Part shown: positions 1 to 12,800 of the stretch, piece after piece
Position numbering within the stretch: position 1 is the first letter of the stretch
Layout: each line of letters begins with the position of its first letter
Source: Cylicocyclus nassatus
Lineage: Eukaryota; Nematoda; Chromadorea; Rhabditida; Strongylidae
Length of the DNA: 64,000 bases
Direction of reading: 5' to 3'
Assembly: GCA_958299035.1 (NCBI GenBank)
Contig: CATQJL010000326.1
Span: forward strand, 5,098,232-5,162,231
Notes under the pieces: generated by a model
What the model was told of the DNA's origin: nothing
Seen by the model: the letters and a program-made list of their open reading frames with translations, nothing else
Database searches by the model: none
Made by a program: the position numbers and the translations under genes

Positions 1-3000
1 AATCCTCTTATACTTAAATTTGGCAATAAATCAATAAGCTTTTGTGAAGATGGTAAACAAGTAAGGAAAACGATCAATCTCTGAGTATTTAGCTCTATTG
101 CTGGCTCTACAAATCCACTTTCAGTCCATCTGTATTAGCAATCACTCAGCCGTAGCCCTTTCCCCACTCTTATTCCATTAAGTGCTGTTTTTCAGTAATG
201 TCCTTTTTAGTTGTGTTTTATAGCAGTCATACGGAATGTCTAGCTTTTTTTTTGTTGCAGAATTGGGCTTGGCAAAATTGGACTTGCTTCTAGAAGCCGC
301 AATAAAAAATAGACCTCTACAATGTATTAGTTTAACAAGTTTTGTCCATTCACTAGTTGTATCTAAAAATATTAAATTCGATTCCGCTTGTAACCTCATT
401 TTTGTATTTCGTTGAAAACAACGGTGATTCATTTTACTGTTCTCCCGATTTAGTGCTGGATTCGATATCGTGGACTTTGAATTGAAAACATATGAGCTTG
501 ATTCGTAACTCTTGCACTTGGATTTCAAATTAATTTTGATTTTGCCTTTAGTCATTTGTGTCAAAGGGCAAAATGACTTGAAAGAAAAACGAGAAAAAAC
601 CTGTACTTTACTATCTGATAAGCAAATTGGATCATAGGTACTATGGACTTAAATCCTTTCCAAAAACTTTTTTTTACTATTACTCATATATCAATGTATG
701 ATTTAAGGACCTGCCTATGCAAAAAATTGGAGGTTTGAAATTTCCATATTAAAAGCTGAAGCTTACTCAGGTACAGTTTGAATTGCACCAATGTTATCTC
801 CTTATCTATATTTCTTTAAAAATGCTGGTAATCCTTTAATTTTTATAAATAAACTTATTATTAGAAATTCTAAAGGATTCAAAGTAAAAAAAAACGATTT
901 GAACGTCATTTAAAAAATAACACGAACAATTTCCCTTTGAACGAAGTGCGTACGTTTTGCTTTTTTTGGGCGAAGTACGTCACAAGCTACGTTTTCTACC
1001 GTGCCATTCTAGCGCGTTCGAATGAATAGGCTAGTGGATTTATAATTTGTTGCACCGGTTCTCTCGTCATTTTCGCCAAAATTGTGCCCTATTAGACTTG
1101 TTCGGAAAATCTTCGCATTTTCTCTGACTACAAGTAAGAAATTGTATTCGTTCGGGCAAGTTCTAATGCAAAGTCAATTAATCCTCGACCGGCTGCAGGA
1201 TTAGCAAAGTGATGGACATTGTAAAGCGTTGAGCCCCACACAAGCAAGCAAGCCTAGTCACAAGTATCACGTTCGCCCTCCCTCAGTCCCTCAGCTTCAG
1301 TTTTCTATTTGCTTTACTGCACTGCTCAGCTGCAGCTCTCATTCGATCAGGTTCCATCCTTCAACAATTCGTTTCTGCTTCTTCTTCTTTGCGCAATGTG
1401 TGCGTATCTGCACACAACTCTGCGAAATTTGCGCGCCGACACTGCGCGTTTTTTTCTATGTGTTCCAGTTTGGCGGGGCTGTTTCCAGAGCACTGCGCAT
1501 TTTCATAGTTCGACACTGAACAAACTTTCTCTCTGACTGCTCTGAATCCCATCTGCAATAGTGGAACTAATGGAAATTCATTTTAGTTTCGATGTAGTCT
1601 AGTATTCCTAATTTGATGTGCGACTCTGCACACCGCGCGCCACACCTCATGATTTTTTTTCGGGAAAGAGTCCTTACAATTCGTTCCAATGACACTATCG
1701 TTGTAAGGGGTTAGTTACAGCTGTTTGATATTACCTGAGCTTGAAAAGCGAAAAAACACATGGAAATTCCCAGATGATGGCAATTCCTATGCACACAAGT
1801 CGTGAAATGGCGCAGTTAATGTGCAGTACACAAAACCAGAAATGACTAGACTATGTCCAGCAAATACACTTCAAGTTATGCGTAACTACCAAGTCGCTCA
1901 ATATTTCCAATTATATCTCCCCTTTGAATCTTTTTTTTTTCGAAGAGATCTCGATAAGTGATTCCTTTGAATTCCACATCTTTATCTTTCTGAACCTATC
2001 GCGAAATGGATCATTACAGCATTTTAATTTTTTAAAGCTCAAAGTAAAGGCGGCTTATATACAAACGTGAACCTTTATTTCTTATTCTTATTCTTTATTT
2101 CAGTCAAATGTCACTCAATCACCTGGACACTTTTTTTCACGACATAGACTGAGTTTAAGAAAGTTTTCGAGCTGTAACAAGAGCTTTGTAGAATTATTTT
2201 CGATCTCATGCCATTTCGGTCCTTTAATGGATATCCTCCTTGTTTATCCTCTTTTTGACCTCCGGTTTTCCGATTTCAATTTCATGACAGAGCTTCTGTC
2301 ACTACATCCAACAATTACGCCAAACGTTTTCTTCCTCAAAGTATTTTGAAAGGAGATCCTCAGTATGTATATAATGTAGAAAAGGACTCCATTGGATAAA
2401 ATGGAACTCCTGAAAAGTAGTGAACATTTCACGTTAAATTATAATTTTTAATGGTTTGCGCAAAATTGAGGAATTTCCCTGTTTTGCAAGCTGAAAAGCG
2501 TCATTACAAAATTAACGAAAAAAGCTTGTATAGAAAACGTCGCTTTGGAAATTTGATACTCAAAAGCCATTTTCGTTCCTGGAGAGCAGTTCAAAGACGC
2601 AAGCATATGCGTGTGTACTTGTGATGTACTGGTGCCATTCTACGGCTATTCAATTTACGTCAATGTAATATTTGCTCCACAAAAACACGTACTCTTTTGC
2701 TTTTATGACATTTTGTATTTAACATTGAATTATAATTGATTGCTGTTCTTTGACAAAAATTCATGAATGGATAAGTGTTGCTAGGGAGCGCCAGTCCTTG
2801 CCCCAGCTTTTCGTAGAGAGTTTCAGCGAAATTTTTGAGAGCTAATTTGTATTCGAAGTGATTGTTTTTGCATACAGTGGGCAACGAAATGTTTTTGCTA
2901 GTGTATAAACATGTTTATGCTTCTTTGTTGTGATTTTTCAACCGGTCGTAGAGGGTGAAAAAACTGCTTACAGTTTTTCTGGCTGCGACTATCTCTGTTT

Positions 3001-3192
3001 TCTGTTTGTACAAAGGATCAACAACATTTCTGTTTGTTCTCGTAGCCTACCATCTTTTTTATTTTTGTCTGGCTTTGCTAGAATAACCTGTTTGATGCTT
3101 CATCGTGTTGTCTCCAAACCTTTGTCTCACGTTTTAGCTATTTTTGTCTGGTTGAAGATTCGTAGTAAGCTCCTGAATTTGATTACCATATG
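1..3192. other. Intergenic, no supported gene
   Basis: I see no exon chain with consistent splice sites in this stretch. One minus-strand open frame of 128 codons (178-564) is Lys/Ser/Asn rich and without a recognisable motif. It could be an isolated exon or chance, and I do not call it a gene. Around 1230-1540 the sequence is pyrimidine rich with several GCGC steps, which might be upstream regulatory DNA, but nothing specific can be named. Confidence 0.4.
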
Positions 3193-3566
3193 TTAAAGGC
3201 AGCGTCCAGGCAAATCTGGATACATGGGGCTCTCACGTGGAAAGCAATCTTCAGGCCCTAAATAAGAATCTGCCCAAGCGGCAGTTCAGATAGTGCCCCC
3301 GCGGCTAAGATATTGGGCTCCAAACTATGCCCCGTGACCGTATTCGCATGGATTCATGGCTTGGCACGTCAGCTTCGCGTGCATCCTCGCGCAAAAACGC
3401 CACGAATCCATGCGAATACGGTCACGGGACATAGTTTGGAGCCCAATATCTTAGCCGTGACTGCACTATCTGAGCTGCCGCTTGGGCAGAGTCTTATTTA
3501 GGGCCTCAAGATTACTTTCCACATGAGAGCCCCATATGTCCAGACTTGCCTGGACACTGCTCTTAA
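3193..3566. mobile_element. TTAA-flanked fold-back element, copy 1
   Basis: A 366-bp palindromic element (3197-3562) is flanked on both sides by TTAA. The ends read AAGGCAGCGTCCAGGCA and its complement, and the arms of about 175 bp pair almost completely, for example around GCGAATACGGTCACGGG and its inverse near 3340 and 3412. It has no coding capacity. TTAA target duplications suggest a piggyBac-type transposase acting in trans, which is inference. A second copy of the family lies at 25163-25701. Confidence 0.85.
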
Positions 3567-5160
3567 TATCATATTGTCTTGCAAGATATCTCCCAACAAA
3601 AAAATAAAAATGAAACAGTAATAAAGCAATAATACTGTTTCCTCCCAGCCACTAGACCAAGAAGTATAGATACAACCTTCCTCGAAAGTAAATCCTAGCA
3701 AAACGCAAATTTTTCGTAACGGAATTTCTAAACGATGATTTCCTTTCACTAAAGTGCACCAAGACTTTTCAATTGTTAAAACATATGTTTTTCCGTGTTT
3801 CGAATTGTTCAATTGTTCTCGCAACAACTATTGTCCTCCTCAAGTCCCCCCCCCCCTCTCCTTGTCCAGGTTTGTCCGAAACCAGGCGATGCTGTGCAAA
3901 CATGATTTTCACTATTCACAATGGCATTCTCGCGCCTGCATTTCATATTAGTCAAGTCCGTAGTACGAAACATTTTCGATGTTTTTTCTCGTACGTTTCC
4001 TATTTCTAGAAAATCGTATGAGCAGCTATCTTTTCAATATTTACGATTTAGGGCGTGACATTGAGGAGGCGCTGTGTGAAAATTAGATTCTCCTCAAACA
4101 TCTGCGCCATTCTTTGCTTGAAAACAAGAGTCATCGCATTGCTATTTCTGCTGTCAAGCTCCAAATGTTCTCCGTAAGAAAAACCTAGCAGATTTATCTT
4201 TCACTGGAAGAAAAAAAGGAGAACTCTTTTTGAATTACGAACCTCCTTCCAAATAATAATTCGTATAACTCTCCTGCCACAGATATGATTTTAAACAATC
4301 TAGTGTCTCAATCAATAATAATCAATAGTCTAATACTCTAACTAATAATTTATTTCATGAAGGATATGTAATCGTTCACAAAACTGAAACTAACTACTGA
4401 CCTGCTTTTCGTATTTTATGACTTGACCGGGATGAAACTTAACTACTGACGAGTAGGTAAAATAAATTTAAAATATGATAACTTGAAAAACCTAATGCTT
4501 TGTTTTGTTGATTGGTTTTTCTTGAAGACTACTTTTGTCAGGGGCAACACATACTAACAAACTGATAAATCTAGTGTTTTGTTTTGTTGATCGCTTTTTT
4601 GATAAAGACTGCTTTCGTTAGGGGCAACAGTGAATACTCTCAATAAATAGGTAGGTAAACAAATAAGTAAAAGTCTGAGTAAATCACTTCCTGACTTCTC
4701 GTCCATTATTACCTATCATTATACCTCCGTATAGCTTCTTTACTATCAGAATTATTTTTTTTTGCAATTTAATCCGATGTATCCAAATTTGTAAGACTCT
4801 CACACAATCGAACAATCTTCTACATACTTCATTCTCCTGCCTCAGTTTTATTTGGATTTTCGACCAATGTGTAAATCACATCGAAACACTGAAAATTAGG
4901 TCTCCTTCGTTGTGACCCTGTTTTCACTGCGACCACGTTTTTATACATTCTTTTACCCTTGCAAAGTGCCCGGATTCCTATAAATTCTTTTAAGCCTGTG
5001 TACAGTGTCCTGATACGAAATGAATCTTTTCTTTACGAGAGTTTCTATCCATTCCATTGTTTTTGAACGCAATTTCAACGCTTCGGTTTTCAACTTGTTG
5101 TTCGCGTTTCACTCTATGGTCGTCACTGCATAACAATGAGTTTTATCGAAATTTAGGTGA
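3567..5160. other. Intergenic, with a small diverged tandem duplication
   Basis: No coding exon is recognised. A direct repeat of about 75 bp occurs twice at roughly 4489-4632, each unit carrying TTTGTTTTGTTGAT and ending in a GGGGCAACA block, with about 20 percent divergence. The last bases before 5161 read AAATTTAG, which looks like a splice or trans-splice acceptor for the gene that starts there. Confidence 0.45.
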
Positions 5161-6148
5161 ATGAATTCAATATCACGTGCGATCACTTCGCGTTTGAATG
5201 AAATATCCAACAAACGACATCGATTCGTCGGGGAAGAGAAAAGTTCGGATTTTGGTTAGTTTGGCCTTGTTGAAGGGAAAGTGAAAAATCTTGAATAAGT
5301 GATTTTGCAGCTAATCCTAGTTGGGCGTTTCCAACAACAAGTGATTTCAACTGCTATGATCCACCAGAGCTAATTATTTCCGAAGAGGAGTTCAACGAGG
5401 TTTGTGATACCCTCTGGCTCCTCTAAAAGTAAAATGCTCTCAAAATCCTGCTAAATTTTCCAGATTATTCCTCCTACGTCAGATTCGATAGAGCACAAGA
5501 TCGAGGCAAAACCAAGCAATATCTCAAAAAAGGTTGCTTCATTTTCCCGCTTTTTCTGAACTAGTGAACGACTAATCCTATAGGTGCTAGATTTGCAGGA
5601 GCGTTCGCTGCGGGAACCGCGCGGTTTCCCGCAATTTCACTTTGGTTGGCGCTACGATTCTTTGTATATAGATTCATATGAAATAATTTTGATTAGGCAC
5701 AACGATTGTTTATATATAGATCGCTTTCCAAACTTTGCGCAACGCTTTCGTAATTGAGAACTGATGAACAGAAGCTACCTCCCAGCTCACTCTGCGCCAT
5801 GAATATTGAACGTAATATGATAGGCTTCATCAGAACCAAAACAGCTTCGTTTCGTTAGTTTTTAAGATCTCAGGTTACATCTGTTGTCCGACGGCTATCG
5901 CCATTTGGATGTAATTCGAACGGGTCCATTGAGAAGGAAAAATGTGACGAAAAGGGTGAAACTGTAGAAGAGAAGAAGTCGCAGAAGATTTTCAAGGAAA
6001 CGGTGAGAATATCGAGCTTTTGATAACATTTTCATGATCAAAACATTCTGGTAAATTCCTATTTTAGCGTGAAAAAGTCGACAGGCTCAAGAAGTCGTTC
6101 AAAACGAATGAACGACAACAACTAATTGATTCGGATGAAGAACAATAA
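5161..6148 (+). CDS. Unrecognised 153-aa charged protein, five exons
   Basis: Exons: 5161-5254, 5311-5399, 5464-5532, 5874-6002 and 6068-6148. All junctions are GT-AG and the phases fit, giving 154 codons ending in TAA. The ATG at 5161 follows an in-frame stop and lies just 3' of an AAATTTAG acceptor-like motif, which suggests SL trans-splicing (inferred). The N terminus is basic (NKRHRF). The middle is acidic with ANPSWAFPTTSDFN and PPELIISEEEFNE. The last third is a Lys/Glu-rich, probably helical segment ending QLIDSDEEQ. There is no signal peptide or membrane segment, so it is likely cytosolic or nuclear. An AATAAA lies near 6438. Introns are 56-65 nt except intron 3 (341 nt), which might hide an alternative exon at about 5585. 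I do not recognise the family. Confidence 0.72.
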
Positions 6149-6775
6149 GTTAAGAATTTCTTGGTAAAGTGCAATCAGACAGCAGCCAGCCTTATTTGCC
6201 ACTGTTGAATGGGTATGATTAGCATAACAATATAATGAAATGACAGCCCGGTCCAGCAAATTTCGCGATTGATTCTGCTGGGTTTCCCAAAATTATTTTT
6301 ATTGCTGATTTTACATTGTAGATATGTATCGGAACTTCTTCTGTTGGGTTTACCGCTTTTTTCTCTGCTTTGTCCTAAAAATCCCTAATGATAACATTTT
6401 TTGAAGTCCATATGTATTAAATTGTGCCAATTCAAGAATAAATAAGTCATACACATCAGCATCTGCATAAAAGCTAGAAATGCTTTACAAAAGAGACTTT
6501 TTCCCCAAGTGCAGTTGTATTAACCTATTCATAATCTACAGGTAATTATTCTAACAATATTTGTGGTTCTTCCGATTTGCAGAGATTCCTTTTCAGTTGT
6601 TTAGTGTTTGGGCCCATTGTACCATTATGTATCTAATTTTGCGTTTTTACGCTTGATTTGAATAGTCTGAGATTCTCTTCATTGTGATTTGTCGCGATAT
6701 AACTTTTTTGTAAACATCACAGTGAGAATAAATATGGCAAATATTCTAGCGTTTACTCTGTCTATTTTTTGTATC
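6149..6775. other. Intergenic between convergent genes
   Basis: This is the 3' flank of the small plus-strand gene and the 3' flank of lysozyme gene A, which converge here. An AATAAA near 6438 could serve the plus-strand gene. No other feature is seen. Confidence 0.5.
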
Positions 6776-7997
6776 TCAATACCAGTTGAGGTCAAGATCA
6801 ACACCGCATGGTCCCTTGTAATCTCCAGCATATTGGTGAATGGAAGGCTTGGACCAGCCACCGAATGGTACGAAGTTGGTGTAGTCCTGAAAATACGAAA
6901 AATTTATCTTCTTCTGAGTTATAAAAAAATTATTCAAGTACCTGGTGACCGTTGTAATTGGCCCACCATAGCGGTCTGCTTGCCCATTGGTTCCAGTTTA
7001 TTCCGACAATACTTCCCCAGTTATTGTTATTGGTATAGATTCCCCAGTTAACACCCATGGCCTAAAGGTTAAGGATGTGAGGGCCAATGAGAGATATCAA
7101 AATTTTATAATTGCTCACATTCAGCTGGTTACCCATAGCGTTTATGAAATTCCTGTTGGCGTTTTGATCAGCTGGCCAGGCAAAGATTTCAATATCTAGC
7201 CAAATCATACCAAACTGGGCACCTTCAGCCTTCAAGCGATTCACGGTTGCCTCCACCTAAAGAACAAGTTTTAGAAAATTTCAGCATAAGACATGGCATT
7301 ATCCCAAATCCACACAACAACTTACTTGCTGTGCAGGACCAGCACATGTGCTCCTCAAACAAGGGAAAATATAAGCGTCAACGTATTGCCATCCAGCTAA
7401 AATAACATTCTAATTAGAGCAGATTTTTTTAACTGAGCCTGTAAGACCAACCAGCACGTGCATTCTTCATGTTTTGGATTCCAGTCTCATCGTAGTTACC
7501 GACACTTTCCCATGCTCTGGCGATGAAAAAGCTGTAGCCGTTTTGTTTTAGACAAGTGAAGGTGGCGCTGGACATGGGCTGGAAGTTTTTTTTGTTTGCA
7601 GCCAAACATGATGCAATAATGTTATCATTTTCAGTTGGTATTAGACAGCAGGGTTCTAGCAAATTTTCAAAATTGAAGGTGATTTAACAAGGGCAAACAT
7701 ATATCTCTTTGTTGCCTCACTGGGTTGCGAATTGAGTCTGTTAACTTTATTATTTTCTCTGAAATTTTCCAGGTATTTTTCAAAATGTTTCGGATACTTT
7801 ACAAGAATAAAGAGACTTGAAATACTAAATATAAAAATATAAAACATTCAAATAAATACAAAAACAACTTACCTGAATAGCATCGAGCCCAGTGGTGGCG
7901 GCAGCTGCGCCGAAAATCACCGTCAATACAGCAGCGTACCTAAAACCGCATCATTTTTTCGTAAAATAAATTTGAAATTTTTTTCAACTTACAGCAT
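6776..7997 (-). CDS. GH25 lysozyme gene A, complete, catalytic motif intact
   Basis: Exons on the minus strand, 5' to 3': 7993-7997, 7873-7939, 7452-7578, 7326-7396, 7119-7256, 6942-7061 and 6776-6886. They join to 213 codons including TGA, giving 212 aa. Exon 1 holds only ATG plus two bases. The first ~19 residues are a hydrophobic signal peptide ([16 protein letters not shown]). GH25 landmarks are GLDAIQ with the N-terminal Asp, [12 protein letters not shown] with the catalytic DxE pair, the [11 protein letters not shown] core, PFGGW, and the C-terminal [12 protein letters not shown]. Four mature cysteines could form two disulfides. The expected activity is hydrolysis of the MurNAc-GlcNAc bond of bacterial peptidoglycan in the gut lumen or another secretory space. 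Of the five paralogues this is the most compact and the best candidate for an active enzyme. The fold and family are certain; tissue and substrate are inferred. Confidence 0.93.
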
Positions 7998-8110
7998 TGC
8001 GCGCAACAGGCTGTGGTTGCAGTAATCAACTTTATATGAGCATGCTTATCTTGAGCTTTGACGCATGTTGCGTTTGTAGAAACGTAACGTTATCAGCAGC
8101 CGCCGAAGGA
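7998..8110 (-). promoter_or_regulatory. Putative promoter of lysozyme gene A with TATA and GATA sites
   Basis: Read on the minus strand, a TATAAA lies at 8031-8036, about 35 nt upstream of the start codon. An AGATAAG lies at 8045-8051 and a TGATAA at 8090-8095. WGATAR sites close to the start are the known signature of intestine-expressed nematode genes driven by ELT-2-type GATA factors. The motifs are seen directly; the factor and tissue are inference. Confidence 0.55.
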
Positions 8111-9816
8111 AAAGCGACAATGCCTGATCCATTGTTTTCAGCAAAGACAAAGATTTTCTAAAATGTTACTGTCTATGAACGACTCTACTAACCCAACATT
8201 GAAACTCAGTGTAAAAATATACTGCATGGAAGAATCATCGTTCAACTTCACAAACATAATTACACCATAATTTTTGGTTCTGAAAAATGTTTGAACTTTG
8301 TTGTATGGTGTTGGTTCAGAGCTTAGAACTTCAAAAATTTTGGAACTGAATATGGTCGAATGCGCAATTTTACTAAACCTTCCTTAACTATACTGTTTGC
8401 CCAACTTGCTCGGCATTGTGAATTGTTATCTTTTCAATAATACGGAACTTGGCTTGCTTTATTTGGAAATTGCTTTTCGGCAGATTTGTTATATTCCCAC
8501 CATGTAGGGTCTTTATGAAGGAAGATTTTTACACATTCACTCATTAATTATCCAATTTCGGTAAATCATTGAGTATTTAGCTAAAAAACTAACTTTACTC
8601 TTGCAACGTAAAGAATACAAAGAAGGTAAGATATTACAAAAAAAAGTTTCAGATCTGTGCCAAGCTCTTGGAATTTGACTTCTTCATATACCTGCTTTAA
8701 CCAACTGCAGAGTCAACATAGGACCACATCAAAGCATATGAAAACTCATAAAGTCATGTGTTTATTAGCGTCGAAAAGCAGTAATTAGCAAAGTTCTGTC
8801 TTCCACATTTTGATTTTGATTTTGTGAAGCTGTTAGGGAAATTGACTTTTGAGATTTTGCTGCATTTCTGCTTTGTCTGCGGAGAAGCACGTGTCTAACA
8901 AGTAGCGATACGAAAACTTATGGTCTCATCACTGATAAGGAGATCCATTCACAGACAAAGAAAGCGAATTTGTCTAGTGATACCGGAAGCAAGATTAGCG
9001 ATGGTTTTTAGTAGTCCTTGTAATCTTAGCTTTCATGATTCAGGGCATTCTTCTCCCCAAAATTTTAAGGTTAGAAGCTTGCAAAATCTGGAAACTACCC
9101 AAAATGTTTTCGGAGAGCTTGGCTGACGGCAAGCCAAACAATTTCACATTTATAGATGCAAATTTCAGTAAAATTTGTTATCCCAGGCAGCTAAACTCAC
9201 TATGCCTTTTTCTAAACAATTATTCAATTTTCGGCGTAGAACTTGCTAGCCGTGTTTTTGGCATCGAAAAAGCTTCGACCCTTGAAATTCATGCTTTCAC
9301 CCTTTTGTTGTCTTGAGAACCGTAAAACGAACTACGCATATATGTTTCTCCAAAACCTGGGCTGCTCTACAACTTATGCTCTTCTCGAGCGTTTCCTTGA
9401 AAATTAAGTGTTTCTGCACTTTAATCTTGTGATCTTTTTGCCTTGCAGTTCATGCAGCTCTGCCTTTGACTATAATACACACGAAGGAAGCTGTATTGAT
9501 ATTCACGCTAAGGTGAAGTGAAAACGGACGGATTGCTTACTTCTCCTGTTTTTTTAGGAAAGAAATTGAAAGAATGTGAATAATCGTGTTGAATAATTGT
9601 CATCTGGCTAAGTGTTTCCTCGAACTACTTATGTGTGCTTTTAAATATTGATGTTGTGATAGAAGTACCATGCCATGCTAATTTTAAACCTGATAAAGTG
9701 AGCTAATAAAACGATGCCGCATCTTTAATGTGCAGTGCTTTGGACAATCCAAATGAATCATAATGAAAAATTTATTGAAAATAAGGACGTAGAGAGCAAA
9801 TTTGTAAGGGGTTTGA
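8111..9816. other. Intergenic between genes A and B
   Basis: No exon chain or repeat is recognised. Open frames between 8900 and 9320 (+) have no motif and no fitting splice partners. An AATAAA on the minus strand at 9768-9773, about 45 nt after the stop of gene B, is its probable poly(A) signal. Confidence 0.45.
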
Positions 9817-12800
9817 TCAGTTAATCGGAAATGATTTCGATTTGATAAGTGACTGGAGCATATGATATGCTTTGGATCTTTCTGGGTCATGGTCATCATT
9901 TTTGGCATAGAAGGGATGAGAGTAATTTATAGTATAATCGTTGATTCCGCAGGTGCCTGTACCTTCTATTCGATCTTCCTGGTACAAGAAAGGTTGAGAT
10001 ATCCGCTTAAGAAGGTCATTTTCAGGTGTTAGTCAGCATAAGAATCATATCCACTCACTTTGTTACTTTCTTCCAACCAATATACGCCAGCTTTTGCCAA
10101 CCAAATTGTTTTGTTTTTCCACTTATCCCAATCATCGCCAACAACGCTATTCCAGTGATGTGGGGTTGTGAAGAATCCCCAACTGACACCAATTTCCTAA
10201 AGCTACTAAATGAAGTTTGTTGCTGCGTATTTACACATATGAACTAAAAAACTGAAAAATTTTGGTCAGCTGGGTATTACAATGTTAGAATTGGGATTTT
10301 TTCGGGAAGAAGAGAACCCGTTACAAGTTTGTAGTTAAGAAATAAATCTAAACTTACATCTAGTTTGGTGGCGAAGAGATCAATAAATTCCCTGTTAAAC
10401 CATTTGGTCTTTCCCCAGGATTTTTCTCTTACATCCAAATATACTCTAATATTGTAGGGAGCCTTTTCATGATGCAGACGCCATATGATATACTTAGCCT
10501 GCAAAAACTTGTGTTGTAACTTATATTAGCTTGCTCAAAATAAATTGTATGTATTAGGTTGAACAGAAAGTTCGTTCGCACCATATTCAAAAAATCATAA
10601 CTTCTTTTATAATAATTTTGCGCATTTTAACTTTTATTAGAAAGCGCGAAGCACGTAGTTTCAAAAGTTCCTTGAGGACTTTCCAACATGCTCAGATTGC
10701 AGAGATAAAAATGAAAGAACGAGATGATCCAAAATTCAGAATTTTTGAGCAAGAATTCTAAAAATTCAGAAGCTGTGCGATAAAGTTCAGAAAAGCCGTT
10801 ATCATAAGTTTTCTTATATTTGATTACTAACTGAGTCAAGTTTGTGCTGATCGAGCTCTTTTTTCAAAAGTTATGATTTTTTGAAAAAAGTGCCGAAAAA
10901 TCAATTACTTAGGATTTCTTAGGAAATTGATTTTTCTGCATTTTCTTTCAAAAAATCATAACTTTTGAAAGAAGGGCTCGATCAGCACAAACTTGACTCA
11001 GTTAGTAATCAAATATAAGAAAACTTATGATAACGGCTTTTCTGAACTTTATCGCACAGCTTCTGAATTTTTAGAATTCTTGCTCAAAAATTCTGAATTT
11101 TGGATCATCTCGTTCTTTCATTTTTATCTCTGCAATCTGAGCATGTTGGAAAGTCTTCAAGGAACTTTTGAAATTACGTGCTTCGCGCTTTCTAAGTTTA
11201 AAATGCGCAAAATTATTATGAAGGAAAGAAGTTATGATTTTTTAAAAATGGTGCGAACGAACTTTCGGTTCAACCTAATATTAAGTTGGAAAGGGGAGAA
11301 TATCATTTATGGCAAGCCAACAAGAGGAACCGACAAATGTATGAACAGTATAGTCCGATAAAATGAAGCAAAACTACAAGTAACCTGAATAACGTTACTA
11401 AGGCAAAGCTTGAAGAGAAAATTGACGAATTATTCAATATCAATATATCAAAAATCGAATTTTGCTCAAAAAGATCATAAATCTCTTATTTGAGCTTGCG
11501 TGTAGACACATATACGGACTCATACATGTTTACACTGTCATATTATTTCATGGCTAGAAAACGAGAAATAAATGGAGAATCTTGCAGTCTAACAGACTCA
11601 GACAGTCTTGTAAGTTTCTCCCATATATGCAGTTGCAGTTGTCTACAAATCTTCCGATAAACCGTAAAATTGTGGCCTTGTAAATTTCAAATTTTGTCAA
11701 AAAAAAAACGCAAAAATGAGACATTCTTCACTTCTCAACTTAATACTTGATCAATCAAGAAATTGATAAATTGGATGTACCTGAAGATAATCGGTTGGGC
11801 ACTTTACCGTCACTGAAACAGGGGACTACGTAGGCGGCAACATGGAGGCCAGCTGAAGTATTACTTTCTTCTTTTGAAAAAAAATGAAAAAAAGGTAAAG
11901 AAAAAGCGACAATAGAGAGACTTTTCTTGTCAGTTCAGTTCTCTATGCAGTTTTGACTGACCTTCATGAGCATATTTCAAATTCCGTGCTCCAATTATAT
12001 CAAATCCTTGCTGACCATTAAAGACTCTGGCAATGTAGAATGAGTAACCTTCATCCTTCATGCAACGAAATTGCATTGGAGTCAGCTGGGTTTGCGCCTA
12101 AAGAAATAAATTGCAGCATCTCACAATAAATTCATTCATTTGTAGCTCAGTGAATGCAAATTTTGCCGCGAACTATCTGCATCATCTATATATTCATGTT
12201 TTTGAAAAAAAACCTTCCAGATTAATTAAAAAATTGTTCTGTAAAATTTCGTGGCCATCAAATATATGCAATATCTTCACAGAGCATTTTTTGACAATTT
12301 TCCTCCGTTTGGGTTTTTTTTCAATAATATTGCAAATCAAATTTGCCAGGCTGGAACATTGACAAATTTTGCTCAAGAAAACCTTCAGCATACGAACATG
12401 CGTAGTTCACTAATTGAAACATATCTCTTATATTTGGATTCAAGTATTCAAAAAAGATTGCTCAAGTTTAGAGTTGTGGAGAGTTTTGCACACACATCTC
12501 ACTGTGACCCAATGCGGAGTAACCTGCGAACAACAGAGAGAAAATGTATGCTTTGATCGAGCAACCCAACTGCCATTTCATTTCGCACATTATTATTTAC
12601 ACTTGTTTTTAGACTAGGCTTGGAATTTTGCTATATTCTACAATAGACTTGGGCCAAAGTCGGTATCCTACTGTTCTTCTCGTAAAATCTATGGTTTTAA
12701 TGTGCATCGTTAGGCCTTCTTTCATAGTAGCTAAGTACAGTTGCAACAAATTCTATCAGTATTTAATCTCCAATTTTGTTTGTGCCGAACAGGTTTGTTA

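Noticed and set aside
178..564. 128-codon minus-strand open frame
   Set aside because: Low-complexity Lys/Ser/Asn composition, no motif, no splice partners; not enough to call a gene.
10627..11361. Identical-looking proteins on opposite strands
   Set aside because: They are the two arms of one fold-back transposon, not a gene pair.
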